Origin: Nautilus pompilius
Lineage: Eukaryota > Mollusca > Cephalopoda > Nautilida > Nautilidae
Assembly: GCA_018389105.1 (NCBI GenBank)
Contig: JACATO010000307.1
Location: forward strand, 2,753,001 to 2,817,000
Length of the DNA stretch: 64,000 nucleotides
Direction: 5' to 3'
Of this stretch, positions 41,693-55,000 are shown piece by piece. The notes beneath the pieces were generated by a model. The model saw only the letters and a program-made list of their open reading frames with translations. It searched no databases and had not been told where the DNA came from. Numbering within the stretch: the stretch's first letter is position 1; the number at the start of each line of letters is the position of its first letter. The position numbers and the translations under genes were made by a program.

Positions 41693-42371
41693 CTTTCTTT
41701 GCCCCCCACATCTCTCGACATACGGTGAAAAGTGAGAGGAAATGCTTTATCTTGAGATAGGTTTAATCTTCGTTTTTTTTCTCATTTAACCCATTTTGTA
41801 AACACTTCCCACTCTAAACAGTAAAAATTGGCATGCAATGTATACTTTAATAGATATGATAGATGTACATTACTCGTGCATCTCAATTTACATAAGCTGT
41901 GTATAAGTAATAAAGTCAGTAGAAATACAATTGTAAGAACTGCTGCAGACAGTACAGTTCGGTGAGAACAACGCATTGGGTTACCCACTCATTGGCACCG
42001 TCCTACTGGCCACAGAATTTATGCGAGTTCTACTGTCCGGCTCTTTTGCGTAGGAATTTTCTCTGAATACTCTGCTGTCTTCAGAAAAATGGCTCCAGTA
42101 GGGTTTAATCAAGAGCTTGTTTCGTCTTTATTCATGTTTTTTTTTAAAAAAAAATCTTCTTTATTTAGCTCTTGAAATTTTCTCAGATGTTCTTGACCAT
42201 CAAGACAGGTCCTGCTGAAGAAAATAATCAAATATATTTTTGGATTCTATATCGTAGAGGACTTTAATCACTAAAAGTGGGAAACAGAGAACACATTATT
42301 TATTTATACTTGTAATCTTAGATCATTTAAACTCAAAATAAAAGTCATGGTTGATGATAATGTTGATGTTG

Positions 42372-42467
<96 letters not shown>

Positions 42468-45400
42468 GAAGAAGAAGAAGAAGAAGAAGAAGAAATGTAG
42501 CAAGTGCGCTGCAAAAGGGAACTAAAAATAAGACACAGCTGAGGCCGTTCTGCTAATACCAGAAAAGGAAAACGGAGTATCCGGAGAAAAGTTATGAAAA
42601 AGCCGGTAGAAGTATCAAAGGAAGAAAACATTATGGAGTACATCATCCCCGAATACGACGGTGCCAAACAGACAGAAGTTTCAAGGAAATGGATGCAGAT
42701 ATAACGAGATTACGTGGTCTTTGTTGTCGTTCGTTGATGGAGAAAATACCTTTCAACGAGAATTTGATGAAACTCGGTGATTATGGAATCACCCGATCCT
42801 TCCTTCGTTATAAACGTCTGTCCTTTTAGCGAGACATGGCTTTAGAAAACAAGAAAACAAATGGCAACAACTCGGAATTTGTCCCCTGTCCACGTGAGGC
42901 ATCCATACCAAACAGGAAGCTAGACAAGCCGAAGATGATGGCGCCGGTTTTTACTTTCACTCATATTGGATTTATTAACAAATTCGGCAGTATAAAAAAA
43001 GTTTGTTTTGTTTATTCTTTTAATATTATCCTTTAGCTGACGATTCCGTGAAGCAAGAAACGGGACAGTCAAAGAAAAAATATAAATATAACTTTTCATG
43101 AACTGAGTGTCAAACAAGCTTTGGAGAAGATAAAAAGAGCAGCTGGCAATGGTAAATACGAGTCTGTCGTCACTGAACACACGGCCCCTTCTAACATCTT
43201 GGTGCAGTAATTACAGAATCACAGAAACCAATAATAGCATAATCGGTGTTTACCCAAGAAAAGAGAAACGACGAGTACAATTTTATATTATCTGTTTCTG
43301 TCACTATTAACTAAACTTGTTGGTTATTTATTACTACAAATATTCTATTATATATGTAAGCGTGCTGGGATCTTAGTTAATTTGTAATTATGACCCCTAG
43401 TATTAGTAACTGGAGATAGCGAAACAAGGTATTTCTTTTTCCATCTGCTCAAAGCACCAAACCTTCTTTTTTTTTTTTAAATTCTCGTCTAAAATTCAGA
43501 GCTGGTGTTGCAGCATTTCTAGTTGTTTGGCGAGTTACAAATTCTTCAGATTTGGAAACCTTTCTAGTAAATCTACACTGAACTTCCTCATTAATAGACC
43601 AGTCGTTAGACGAACTGACTTACTTAGTTTGCCAGCACCTTTATTCCGTCTTCATGAAACAGCAAGAACTAGGAAACTGGTGGAATAAAAGTTGCACCAT
43701 AAGAAGGTAAAATGGTTCTAACCCGCGGGGTTTTCTTAGATTCCGCTCTGGCTCCTCGCCGTTTTACGGAAATTCAGCACTGGGAAGTGACAACCAAGCC
43801 GCTCTCGCGCACTGGCTGTGAGCTCTGATAATTTTGGCCTTCCCGAAACCATTCGTCGTAAAGTAAACAGGAGGCCACCGTCGAAATCCGGCATAGTTAG
43901 CCATATCCATGTAGCACATGGATGAGATTTTGTTCCAAGCAACGAAGTTAGTGGAGTTGATGAGTATTTTGCATCACCGCTTGAAGACGCTATAATGGAG
44001 CACAGAGGGGTCGGGTGATCGGCTTGAAAAGAACCGCATCCTCTAGTAGAAGTGTGCTGTCTGCAGAGTATCGACAGTTGGCTGCTATGGTCCAAACATA
44101 TGGAAGTCGATCTAAACGTTGCAAGAAGGTCAGCCAAACGGGAAGACAGTTCCCCCATTGAGAGATCCGTGGCGCAGCCCTTTTACTAAGTGAAGGTGTC
44201 AGATTCACCGTGAAGTCCAAACGTCGATCTGTCGCTATAAGTATCCACGTTTCTTTGACCAGCTTTGAGACAGACCAAATCGCAACTCGGCTGGACATCT
44301 TTCAGTTTGCATATCATCCAAACTAGCAAACAACAAAACCTATTTTATTAAGTTTCTAGCGGAGACCTTCACCTAAAAAAAAGAAAGATACAGCAAAGAA
44401 TTTTGTCTGCAAACGATCTCGCTGTGTCGTTTCTTGCGATGTGCTTTTAAGATGGCGACCGAGGAATGCACTTCAGGGGGAAAAAAAACTACAGTATTTC
44501 GAAAACTACCCACAGACTGAGTGCAGAAAGTAAACGTGGAAGTCACCCTATTTATTAGTGAACCGTAAGCTGCTGTTAAAACAGGAATAGAAAAGATGCT
44601 AAATATCAAATCTAACCCTGGTCTAATTCAGAAAACAACACACGAACCTCGCACCTCAGGGCCAGGGTAAATCTCCCTGAATAATCTACAATGATATCAT
44701 CTGATTTCCCCTCGGAGAAATAAAAAAGATAATAATGGTAACATCTACTCTTGATATTTATCTGAATTATCATTTTATTAGTTGCATGCATAGTTTTATT
44801 CATTTCTTTCAACTGGGCTGTAATAATCATCAACAATGTTTCCCAAAGTGCTTATAGAAGATGATCCCCTTCCTTCACCATCTCCAGCCCCCCTCACACA
44901 CGAATTATTATATATGCGTTAGAAAGAAATTAACTCGTAAGGTTTCTGTTGTCTTTAATCCGGTAAAACGTGCAATTTTTTGTAGTTATAATAAAACTTC
45001 ATGCAAAGTTTCAAATAAATGTAGGGAACTGCTGTAAAAATCACGTCTACGATGATTGATTCCCCTTAATCCGAAGTTAAGCACTACAAGAGACCTCAGA
45101 CAAGCAGGGACTAGCTCACCGGTGAGTGAAAACCAACCTTTGCTGGCTCGAAACCAAGCACCGGCCAGGTATGTAGTGCAATTAAATTAAAGGTGAAAGC
45201 TAGTAAACGCCATATAAATGCTAAGTGAAAAATAGCTTTTTGTCCAGCAATGGAAAATAATGACTACCATTATATGGAAGACACTATATATAAAGAAAAC
45301 ACTTGTATTAGTTTAGAGGCTATTATTAAGAGAACCCCAAGGAGCGATGTGGTTACCGAATTATACAACAAAACTACAAAATATTTTAGGTTTATTAGAA

Positions 45401-45615
45401 GATTACACTTTTGATAGCGAACATTAAAATGGGTTTTCGCTAAGTTACCTCCAGACTCAAATAAATGCCTTTTGATGAGTAGAGATTTTTTTCACCTTCA
45501 TCATCGAATTGAAGTTTATCGCAAAACTCTGGGGATGGAGCCTTTATGTAATATTTTGTCACTTGTAATTACATCTTAAAGATAGAGTATTTTTTCTAGC
45601 TGTTATTTCACGCGA

Positions 45616-45660
<45 letters not shown>

Positions 45661-48410
45661 TCTAATTCTCACTGTCTGGGAAATGATGGTCTTCACTCTC
45701 CAACAGACTCTTTGACGATCTGTATAGCAGTTTTTTTCCATTCCATTTGCCTTTACCATTCTCTTTATCTCTCTGTTCTTTCCCGACCGATTATTTCTGG
45801 GCGATTAAAAATTTTGGCTTCTCTATACCTGAGGCGGAAGGATATGACGAACTGGCACATGGCCCGTAAAGACAGATCATTTTCCTACGCAATTATTCTG
45901 AGATCAGAATTCCCCACCTGTGAGTACAAGAGTGGAGGAGTATCAGGTGAACCAGACGTTCGCGGCAGAATAAGACTGACTGCACTAAATTCTTTTAAGA
46001 GACAGATGAACTGCCTAATTTTAATCCGACATCTTTCGGAAGGTCGGACGATCCACCTTTTAATATTATTCGTTTCAGTTCTCGCCTTTCATAAACATGT
46101 TAGACTGAGCCCGAATGAAGGATGGGGTCTATAATAAGTACCGAACGGCTGCAGTATTCAGCTTCTCACCTAAAAATCTCGTCGTGAATTTTAAAATTAG
46201 AGAAATCTGATAATTTCTACAAACAGAGCTCTTTGTTCTTTCAACCAGGTGTGTTGATCCGGTGCGCCGAGAAGCCAGAGAGGTGTTGACTCTGGTAATT
46301 CAATAAAAGAGAAATAGTTTATCGCGTGGCGAGTCTCTTGTAAAAGAAATGAATGATGGAGTCGACATTTTGTTATTTCTAGGACAGGTTTAGAAGAAAA
46401 CTTTACAAAGTTATAACGATGTCTTAACAGCATCAAAAGGCATACGGCAGGTGCATAATGGCAATTTGTTTATGGTGATGGTAATATATTTTTAAATGGA
46501 CATCTGACTGGAGTTTGTGCTCACTCAACAAGTTTCTCAAAATACTTGAAGAACGATGGATGACCTCTCGTAGAGCCTGCGAGAGGTCATCAGTGGTTTG
46601 GTGACGTCGGTAAGCAAAGGGAAGACTAGATTTAACCTCTTTGTCGAATGGCTCACTAAAGAACGGATGTGAGTAAATGGATTTAATTTATCTACCTCTA
46701 CCCGTGTGACTCGTGGTCGTATCATGCGCAAACCAAACATTGGCTGGAAAGGTTTTGGTGGGGGGGGCCATTACTTTGGCCAGTGAGTTGTCGAAATGTG
46801 TTTAAATGGCTTCAAGTCGCGGGTTGACCACGCACTCAGGTTCCCGGATGTAGAGGCCTGACTGCAAACTTTCTGCTTTTTCCAACCGCTAGCTAATACT
46901 TCTCAGAACAGTAATAAAAACTACTCCGGTGACGACTGATGGAGGTCAGGACTTACCAAAGAAAATAGAAGAGGAAGGTAGCAGATTATTTATCGGATGA
47001 TGATCATAGTTTAGAAGACCAATAAAGACTTGTTAGTCTACTTTGCTCTGCAGACACTTCATGTATGCACAACGGAAGTTTTCAACGTTTCCTCCGTAAA
47101 GGAAGATGTGCAGATAGACAGATACCAAGATATTAGGAACTCTGGCCGATGAGGTTGCGCAGATTGCATGCAACTCCCTCGGTTCATGGTTTCAGATGAT
47201 GTGAGCGGTAAACGTCACGCGCTGAGGGTAGAGAGAGAATGTTGGCGACAGGGAGGTGGAGGAAGGGCGATGCTGCTACGTCCCAATCCGTTCGTGTACC
47301 GTAAAAAAGGGAAGAGCTGTGACTTCATGGTGAATAGTGATGTCTGGAAAAGGTCTCCGTGAGACGTCTGCAACGTAGCTATGGCTGGAAATCTTTTGAA
47401 GTAATACCTCATTTCACCTGGATTTTCAGAAGTCATTTATGAAGCTTTTGCCATCTAAATATTCAATGTACGACACGAAGCAGAGTAAAATTCTAGCACG
47501 ACATCTGTAAACGAACTTTTCAGTGCGATGTAGTTGTTTTACACTAAAAAAAAGAAAATACCCGCTGGAGAGAGAGTTTTTTCACATACAAAGTGTACAT
47601 ATTTCCCGTTCTTCGTTCAGAAAGTAATTACTGAGTGAGGTGCGTGGTAGTCCGGTAGTTAACCTGCTAAGGCTGAGGATCCTAGTTTGAACGTTGGTCG
47701 GTTTGACACACCTCTGTGGCTGGCTACTTCTCGCTTTTCTTCGTCGGTCAGCTGCTTTGTTCTTTTTTTTGCGGTTCCGTTCCGCATCTGGAAATCGAAG
47801 AGTTCTAGTGGAAACTTTCGATAAGCTCCTTTAATGTTCTGGCGACTCTGAAACCATTTACCGTCTGGGAAGAAGCCAGCCTCACCACGCAGATCTCTTT
47901 CGGCCGAGATCAGTGACGAGTCTGTAATTATTGACGCAGCAAAGAAGTTCCCAGTGTCGCTAAATCTGTCGTACGCACAGTTTGGGGCAGGTCTGGGAGT
48001 CGGACGGCGGCTCTTTGTGCCATTGCTAGAGCTACACGTCTCCAGCACGTCGGGAAAATATCACGTCCAGTTCACTTTTGCTGTTTCACGGCGTGTAAAG
48101 ATGGACTTTACTTAGCCACTCGGAACTCGATACGGGTGAGAGAATTTTCAGTAGTAATCGCTTTAAAGTTTCTCTAAAACGGAAGTGGAAAAAAGTTTTG
48201 TTCCCGTCCGTTTCCCGTTAATGCGGTAGCGTGGACAGGTAGGTGATTGGCGGGATAGAAAGAAAGTAGTGGCCGCAGCATCCTAAGTGGGAGGCATACG
48301 TGCGAGTAACTCCAAACACACACACACACACATACACACACATACACACACACACACACACATACACACACACATACATACACACACACAAACACACATA
48401 CACACACACA

Positions 48411-48443
<33 letters not shown>

Positions 48444-51400
48444 CAAACACATGCAAGTCCCTATAAATAGAATTTGCACTGAAAGATCCAAGTGCTTGGC
48501 GAACATCTCCTCATTAGTATTCATACAAATTAAAAATGCCCGTCAAGGAGTTCGAAATTCAAATATTATATAATACTTCTCATTTTTGTTTCAAAAGAAA
48601 AATGCCATCGTGTAATCTCGAATAAAATGCAAGTCTATAGTTCAGTCACCTGTTGACATGTGCGAGCAATCAAAAAGTGCCAAAGCCGCGGAAGGATTAT
48701 AAAAATGCGGGTAATGATATCGTTGTAGTGTGGCGGATGTAGTGAATGCTAGAGATCCTGGGAAGGAAATGTCTCCTGCAGGCATAAAGAAATCAAAGTC
48801 TTGGCTGCTGAAGGTTAGTCCGTGCGGTAGATTGCAGCCAGAGCCAATGGCTCAGCACGAGCTGTATGCAAGACTTTGAAGAGGATACGCAAATCTGGTA
48901 CTGTCAACAATAGAAGCGACTGAGGAAGAAGGTCCAAACTTTTCAAAAGTGCTATGTCCCCCTGATAAAACGTCAGACGTACCGACATTAACAGCCATTT
49001 TCTGTGTTGCGAGCTTCTCACCAGGACACCGGACAAAGTCGACCGACACTTCACCTGTACAATTTGGGCGGATTCTTGCTTTAAAGTTGAGCCCACAGAT
49101 GGCTCCTCTGTGAACATATGTCCCCGGTGTTCATAGTGTTAAGTAAGTTAGAAAACCAAACATTATGTTTCTATATCACTGTCCAACATTAAATGATATT
49201 AGGATTTAATTCACCTTAGTAAATATAAGGAGGAAAAAAAACATCTTTGCTTATGCATGTCTTCTAGAACAAAATAAAGTTGTATTTATTTTAAAATAAG
49301 TTGTTGGTATTATGAAGAAGCATAACTGGTAAGTTATTCTTTCTATTTATAATTCTACCTTTAGCTTTCTTAAAATATGAAACGATACGGATGCTTTAAC
49401 TAGTTTATAGTTAGGTTTCCTAATCAATTTAAGAGACGTCTTTCGGTTTGGAACCCTTAATCATTTTAAAATCTTCATCATTTATCCGTTCAGCATATAT
49501 TCTAAAAACCTAAGCTCATGGAGCATTCTTGGGAATCGATTTTGAACTCTAAATATTTAACTATCTTTTCTTAAATATGGACTCCACGTCTGTACAGTGT
49601 AAAGACTTTCGATCGTCTAATATGACAGAAGAAAAGTAGTCTGGTTCAATCTCGCTTGCTTTACCGATATTATTACTAGACTTCCCCCATCTTCACGTTA
49701 TATAATTCCCTTTAAAAAGACATGCCATGGCTTCACTGGTGTTACATACCGCAATGTGCTTGTGAACTAGGGTCACGAGAATACCATGTTCTTTAGATAT
49801 TGGAAGTTCCATCAATCTGGCGACCAGTAATAGATCAGGTGAAGGAACTCAGGCTAAATTCGGCTGACAGAACCGTCATTTAGTACACAGAGGCTGGAGA
49901 AAGATAACGTCTAACGTACTAATGCTACTTTGCTTCTAATAGCGTAGGTGAGTCATCAATCTTGTTCAAACCCGTATCCACCTGGTAGACAAACAACATG
50001 GGATGGATAAAATCTGATTAAAGTTTGTTTTTTTTATTTGCGTGTAAATGTCTCAAAATTTGTCGGCACTTTATATAATATATAATTAATGTCACTACAC
50101 GTCTACAAGAAAATGCTTGATGCTAATTTAAAGAAAATCACTTAAAAAGTCCAACATTTATAAGTTACTTTTCCCTTTGTTATCTTAATTCAAATATATA
50201 TTCTCTTTTTTTTGTCGTTGCTGTAAGTTTTTCATCAATTGAAATAATTAGTGGGGTTCGGTGTATAGTTGTCTCTTGGTTTGCTAACGTCTGACAAACC
50301 TTATTCCAACCTATTCCTGCCCCTTTATAGCGCAGCTTTTACGGGTGGAAAAAGACGGAGGAGCTACATCACTTCGTAAAGGAGCGGAAACCGCTCGTCA
50401 CAGCAAAGGCAACAAAAATCTCTGGAATAATTTACCGAAAAGAAATCAGGCACAAAGCCAAATAAACGTCAGTTTGATGGTATTGAGACCTGGCCAGCAC
50501 AGATCGGTTAGCTGTGTGCGGGCTTTACGCTATTTAGGCGAAGGTTTAAGAAATATTGGGTTTATCCGTTAGAGATTGTGAGAAGAAAATCTTGTGAAAG
50601 TTCTCAAAATAGTGGAAAGTTCTGAGCATTTAGGCAATAACGATTTCTTCACGTTCCCACCGTGGGGTCATGGGTTAAATCACACAAACAGAAAATTCGC
50701 CGGCTGTTGCGGGAATTCGTTTTCCTAGAATATTACGAGCTTCTTTAAAGTCTTTTTAAAAACTTCTAAAAAAGAAAGTCCTTTGTTAACCTTTTCTAGC
50801 CGCACACGTATATTATAACGCCATTATCGACCTAGAGTACCACGAAAACGGTTACCTACCTTTTTAACTTTCAGTTTTCTCTCCCCCTCCCCCCAAATTT
50901 CTTCCTTATTCCATCTGGGTACCGCTATAACATAGCTAGGGCGGTAAATTAGCTCTCCTTATCAATCTAAGCCTCATTATAATCATCTTGTTTGCACCCA
51001 ATTATTAATGAATATCTTTAAAATAAAAAAGTTTTATCTTAATTCTGTTTTCCGCGAGAGGCTTTCAGATAGGTTGGGTTAATAACAGCCTTCATCAGGC
51101 CTTTAGCAGTCGTTTTGACCAAACCTAGCGGTGGTTTGACGAACTACAGGCACCACCGTGTTTGCGCTACGCGAACGAATCCACTTTCTCTGGTTAGGTA
51201 GGCTGAATGTCTTTTCATGGGTCTTCCAAAATGCATTGAATGCGGCATCGGCTTAGATCTCAGATGTTGCAGAAATGATTGATTACCAAGCGCAAATACT
51301 GCCACTGACCTTTGAAACGTTTGGTGGTTTAAGGAAAGAAATGTACACAGAAAATGAATCCAATAATTTGAGAGCTGACTTTCATAGGCAGTGGAGGGAT

Positions 51401-51717
51401 AATAAATTCTTTCGCCCTACGCTTCACCGAAATCCGTGGTGGTCATCAACCAACAGCTGCGACATCAAATGCAACTGGTGTTTGAAGTCCGCTCGGCTGA
51501 ACTTCAGAACCTTGGAGGAGGGAGGGCTCCTGGTCATCAAACAATTCGAAATTTCTTTGAAAAGTTTTAAAAATCTAGATGACAGGTATTGATTTAGGTG
51601 AAAAAAATAGAGGTACAAGAATGGGTTCTATGAAATGGCATTGAGATAACTCGGTTTGGAAATTCGGCATAAGAAGTAATTTTGTTTGACGAATATGGAT
51701 TTTAAAGTCTCTCTCTC

Positions 51718-51757
<40 letters not shown>

Positions 51758-51788
51758 CCTCCCCTCCCTCATCTCTCACTCTCATCCT

Positions 51789-51832
<44 letters not shown>

Positions 51833-51894
51833 CTCCCTCCCCTCCCTCATCTCTCACTCTTTCTCTCTCTCCTCTCTCTCTCTCTCCTCTCGCT

Positions 51895-51928
<34 letters not shown>

Positions 51929-52035
51929 CTCTCGCTCTCTCTCTCTCTCCCCCTCCCTCATCTCTCACTCTTTCTCTCTCTCTCATCCTCATATCTCTCT
52001 CTCTATCTCTCTCTCTCCCCTTCCCTCATCTCTCA

Positions 52036-52073
<38 letters not shown>

Positions 52074-55000
52074 AGATCATGAAAGCAATATGGTTTTCCT
52101 TGAAGTACATGAGTCATATTATATATTTTGTATCGATAATAACTTCCATTAATACTAATACGAATAATACACTGGAAACAACGTTTAGTAATAGTTATAA
52201 GCAGATTTCCGGTTAATTTCCGCATGTAATGTTTGGTAACATTAATTTTCGTGCAGTGCGTGAAAATTAAGAAAAATGTAATAATCTAACACAAACGAAA
52301 ACCATTATAAAAAGATTTAGCTTTTAAATGCAAACTTTCATTACCTTTTTAAGAAATAATGATTAATGTTTAGCAATAATAAAAAGAGAAAGATTTTAGT
52401 AGTGAGTGTGTGGAAAATAACTGAATGTGTTGTTACTCGGATTCTGCTGTGATTGAGGCCTGAGTCCGATCTCCATCTCGGTTTGGTGAACTACTGATGG
52501 TCTGAGGCTTTCTCTTCCCACTCTTTTGTGTAGACCTTTTAGCGTAGGTTTCCTCCAAGCCTCCCCCTGTTTCCTCTCTCAGCATCTCGGGTATGACAGA
52601 AAACTATCCTACTGCATCTCTTTAAGTGTGCCATAGTCACGAACATTCGAGCCAAGTAGGGCCGAACATGAAGATGGCTGAGAGAAAATACGGACAGATA
52701 AATCAGCTCAAGCTATTTTCATTTAAGTCATTTCTCTGAGCAGTTTTCGTCCCACAACTGATGAGAGTAAAGATGGCCTCGCACGACGAAAGATAATGCA
52801 AAATTGATTATAAAACTGAAGTGAATTTTTCCATTCTGCGCTATGGCTGCCCTCTAGCGGCAACACCTTGAAATACCAACCTTTCTTGTCCAAGTTTGTC
52901 GGATATTTCCCCAAACACAACTGTCCTCCATACTAAATGGTTCTCCGTTTATTGCTCGGTGTTAAGTTTATGGTTAGTGGCATTTAGTTTGGTTTTCTGA
53001 ACATAGAATCTTTGCAACTGAATAATATTGCTTACTCAGTAGGTACAACAGAAAATACCAGGATAGGATTTCAACAGGTTCGGTAAACTTTACCTTTTGT
53101 TTGGCTTTAATTACTTCCAATCTCGTATGTAAACAAATTCATCGTGAAAAATAGATGAATAGATCTCTATTAATAAAATTGAGTTACGCTTTTCTCTACA
53201 ACTTAAAGGCCTTGTTGTGCTTCTTATACGCAAAATGGCTGCTGCTGTAATGTCGGGTCATCTTTCAGTCTGTTCCGACGAAATGTGTGAAGGGAGCAGC
53301 GCCATTAAGCTGTTCGTCCGTCTCGGATTAGCTCTCCCGGCCGAGGCGAACATTTTCGGAGCGGAAGAGCTTTCGTGTAAACTCGGATTTGTTGGTTAAT
53401 CCGTGTCGTTACAAGAAACCTGGCGGGAGGACGGAAGGTGCATGCCTTCGAGCAGAGGGACTTGGCAGGTAATCCGCGAGGTTTCAGCGGACCACCGACG
53501 GATAATCACTCAGTTTGTCCACCAGGACCGACCGACTTCGAGCGGAGTCGCACTTAAGAGTAATCCGTGAGAGATTGGAAATGTTCCATAATAGGTAAAA
53601 AAATTAGAGAATTATCCCAATTTTGATTTCGTCCATTAGATAATTCTAAAAGAAAAAAGAAGTAGAATCTCCGTATTTTTTTTTTTTTTTTTTTTTGGAA
53701 ACAAGACATTGTCAGTCAACCAAAATGGCGTTAAACCACGAGATACCTTCAGGCCGAAGTTATTTTTCCGGACACAAATTTCAGCCATCACGCGATTTCT
53801 TCTTTGGTGTGTGTGTGTTTTGTTTTTTTTAAAGAAGCTTTTATGAGTCTCTTCTCCGCAAGAGTTGAGCAGAATTCCTTTATGACGTCAGCACCTGCAT
53901 CTAACTATCGCCTCAGCGGAAGTGTCACGTCCGACCATTGCGAGCGATCTTCCACAATGGCATCTCCCCGGCTGCTGGTGCACGTCAGGCCAACTGCACG
54001 AATGCCACTCGTCGGCCAAATAACCACCGAATGAAAATAGAAACGAATGACTCATAACCCGGAAGCTTTTGGTTTTTTTTTAAATATTTAAATTAGATAA
54101 AAGGTAACAGCGTTTGAAATATCGCCAACTAACCTGTTTTTTTCGCACCTGTTCATTATCTTTTTGTAATTCATTTAACAAAGAATCGTACGGGAAATTG
54201 TAAGTTAACTTTTATCCGAAACCTCAGAATCCCTGGTTTGTTTTCTGGGGTGGATTTACTGGACTCGTGATTAATTCGAAAAATAAACAATTAAATTCAA
54301 AATGAGCGTTCGCTTTTGTTTTTTATCGAGGGGTGGGGGGCGAACGACAGATCTATCTTCCCAATCAATCGGTCGGAAGTAAATCGCCTGGACGAAGAAT
54401 ATTTGCTCGAAATGTTCTGCGCTATCTTAGTGTTTTTTTTCCATTCATATCTAATTTCCAAGACAAAATTTCTAATGAATTTTCTTACTGATGAAAAAAG
54501 CGCGTTCCTCTCATTTCGTTTATTTTCTCTTTATCTAGGTGACAATGTGCTTAAGTTTGATGGGTGGCAAATGGGAGGGGTTAACAATCCTTTGGTGTTG
54601 ACAAGTCACAAGCCTGCACAGGTAAGTTCTCTGTACGAAAGTCAATCTCGTCTGTTAGTCACAGGTAATTCGTCTGTACGAACTTCAATCTCATCTGTAC
54701 GAACGTCAATCTGGTCTGTCGGTCACAGGTAAGTTCGTCTGTACGAACGTCAATCTGGTCTGTCGGTCACAGGTAATTTCGTCTGTACGAACGTCAATCT
54801 CGTCTGTCGGTCACAGGTAAGTTCGTCTGTACGAACGTCAATCTGGTCTGTCGGTCACAGGTAATTTCGTCTGTACGAACGTCAATCTCGTCTTACGAAC
54901 TTCAATCCGGTCTGTCGGTCACAGGTAAGTTCGTCTGTACGAACGTCAATCTCGTCTGTCGGTCACAGATTAGTTCGTCTGTACGAACGTCAATCTCGTC

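Larger units (their letters stand above)
40004..54538 (+). other. Intron 2 of the DSL gene (14.5 kb)
   Basis: No exon is supported inside. The intron holds TC, AAT/AAG, ATC, CA and TC arrays, a perfect 12-bp inverted repeat at 46559-46591, a SINE-like relic at 47641-47720, a reverse CTCF-like motif at 52847 and two T/A palindromes (40089-40104, 42137-42154). CpG content is normal throughout, unlike the 1-22 kb domain. Long early introns of developmental genes often carry enhancers; none is identified here. Confidence 0.85.

Noticed and set aside
42323-42667. 114-codon minus-strand frame with Ser, Tyr and Ile runs
   Set aside because: It is produced by the AAT/AAG array. The non-repeat part shows no recognisable domain.
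43736-44298. Two long overlapping minus-strand frames (140 and 102 codons)
   Set aside because: No recognisable motif. Both frames being open at once suggests chance. I considered a decayed LINE but found no reverse transcriptase signature.
45045-45090. GTCTACGA and CCGAAGTTAAGCA strings resembling 5S rRNA
   Set aside because: The spacing is about 28 bases instead of about 40, and the later 5S promoter box is not convincing. A 5S-derived SINE remains possible but unsupported.
45712-46134. 140-codon plus-strand open frame in intron 2
   Set aside because: No recognisable motif, no in-phase splice sites for the DSL gene, and composition like the surrounding intron.
48174-48524. 116-codon Cys/Val-rich minus-strand frame that could look like a cysteine-rich peptide
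   Set aside because: The Cys-Val pattern is the CA repeat read on the minus strand.
51686-52216. 176-codon Ser/Leu-rich open frame
   Set aside because: Almost all of it is the TC array, and no non-repeat domain is present.
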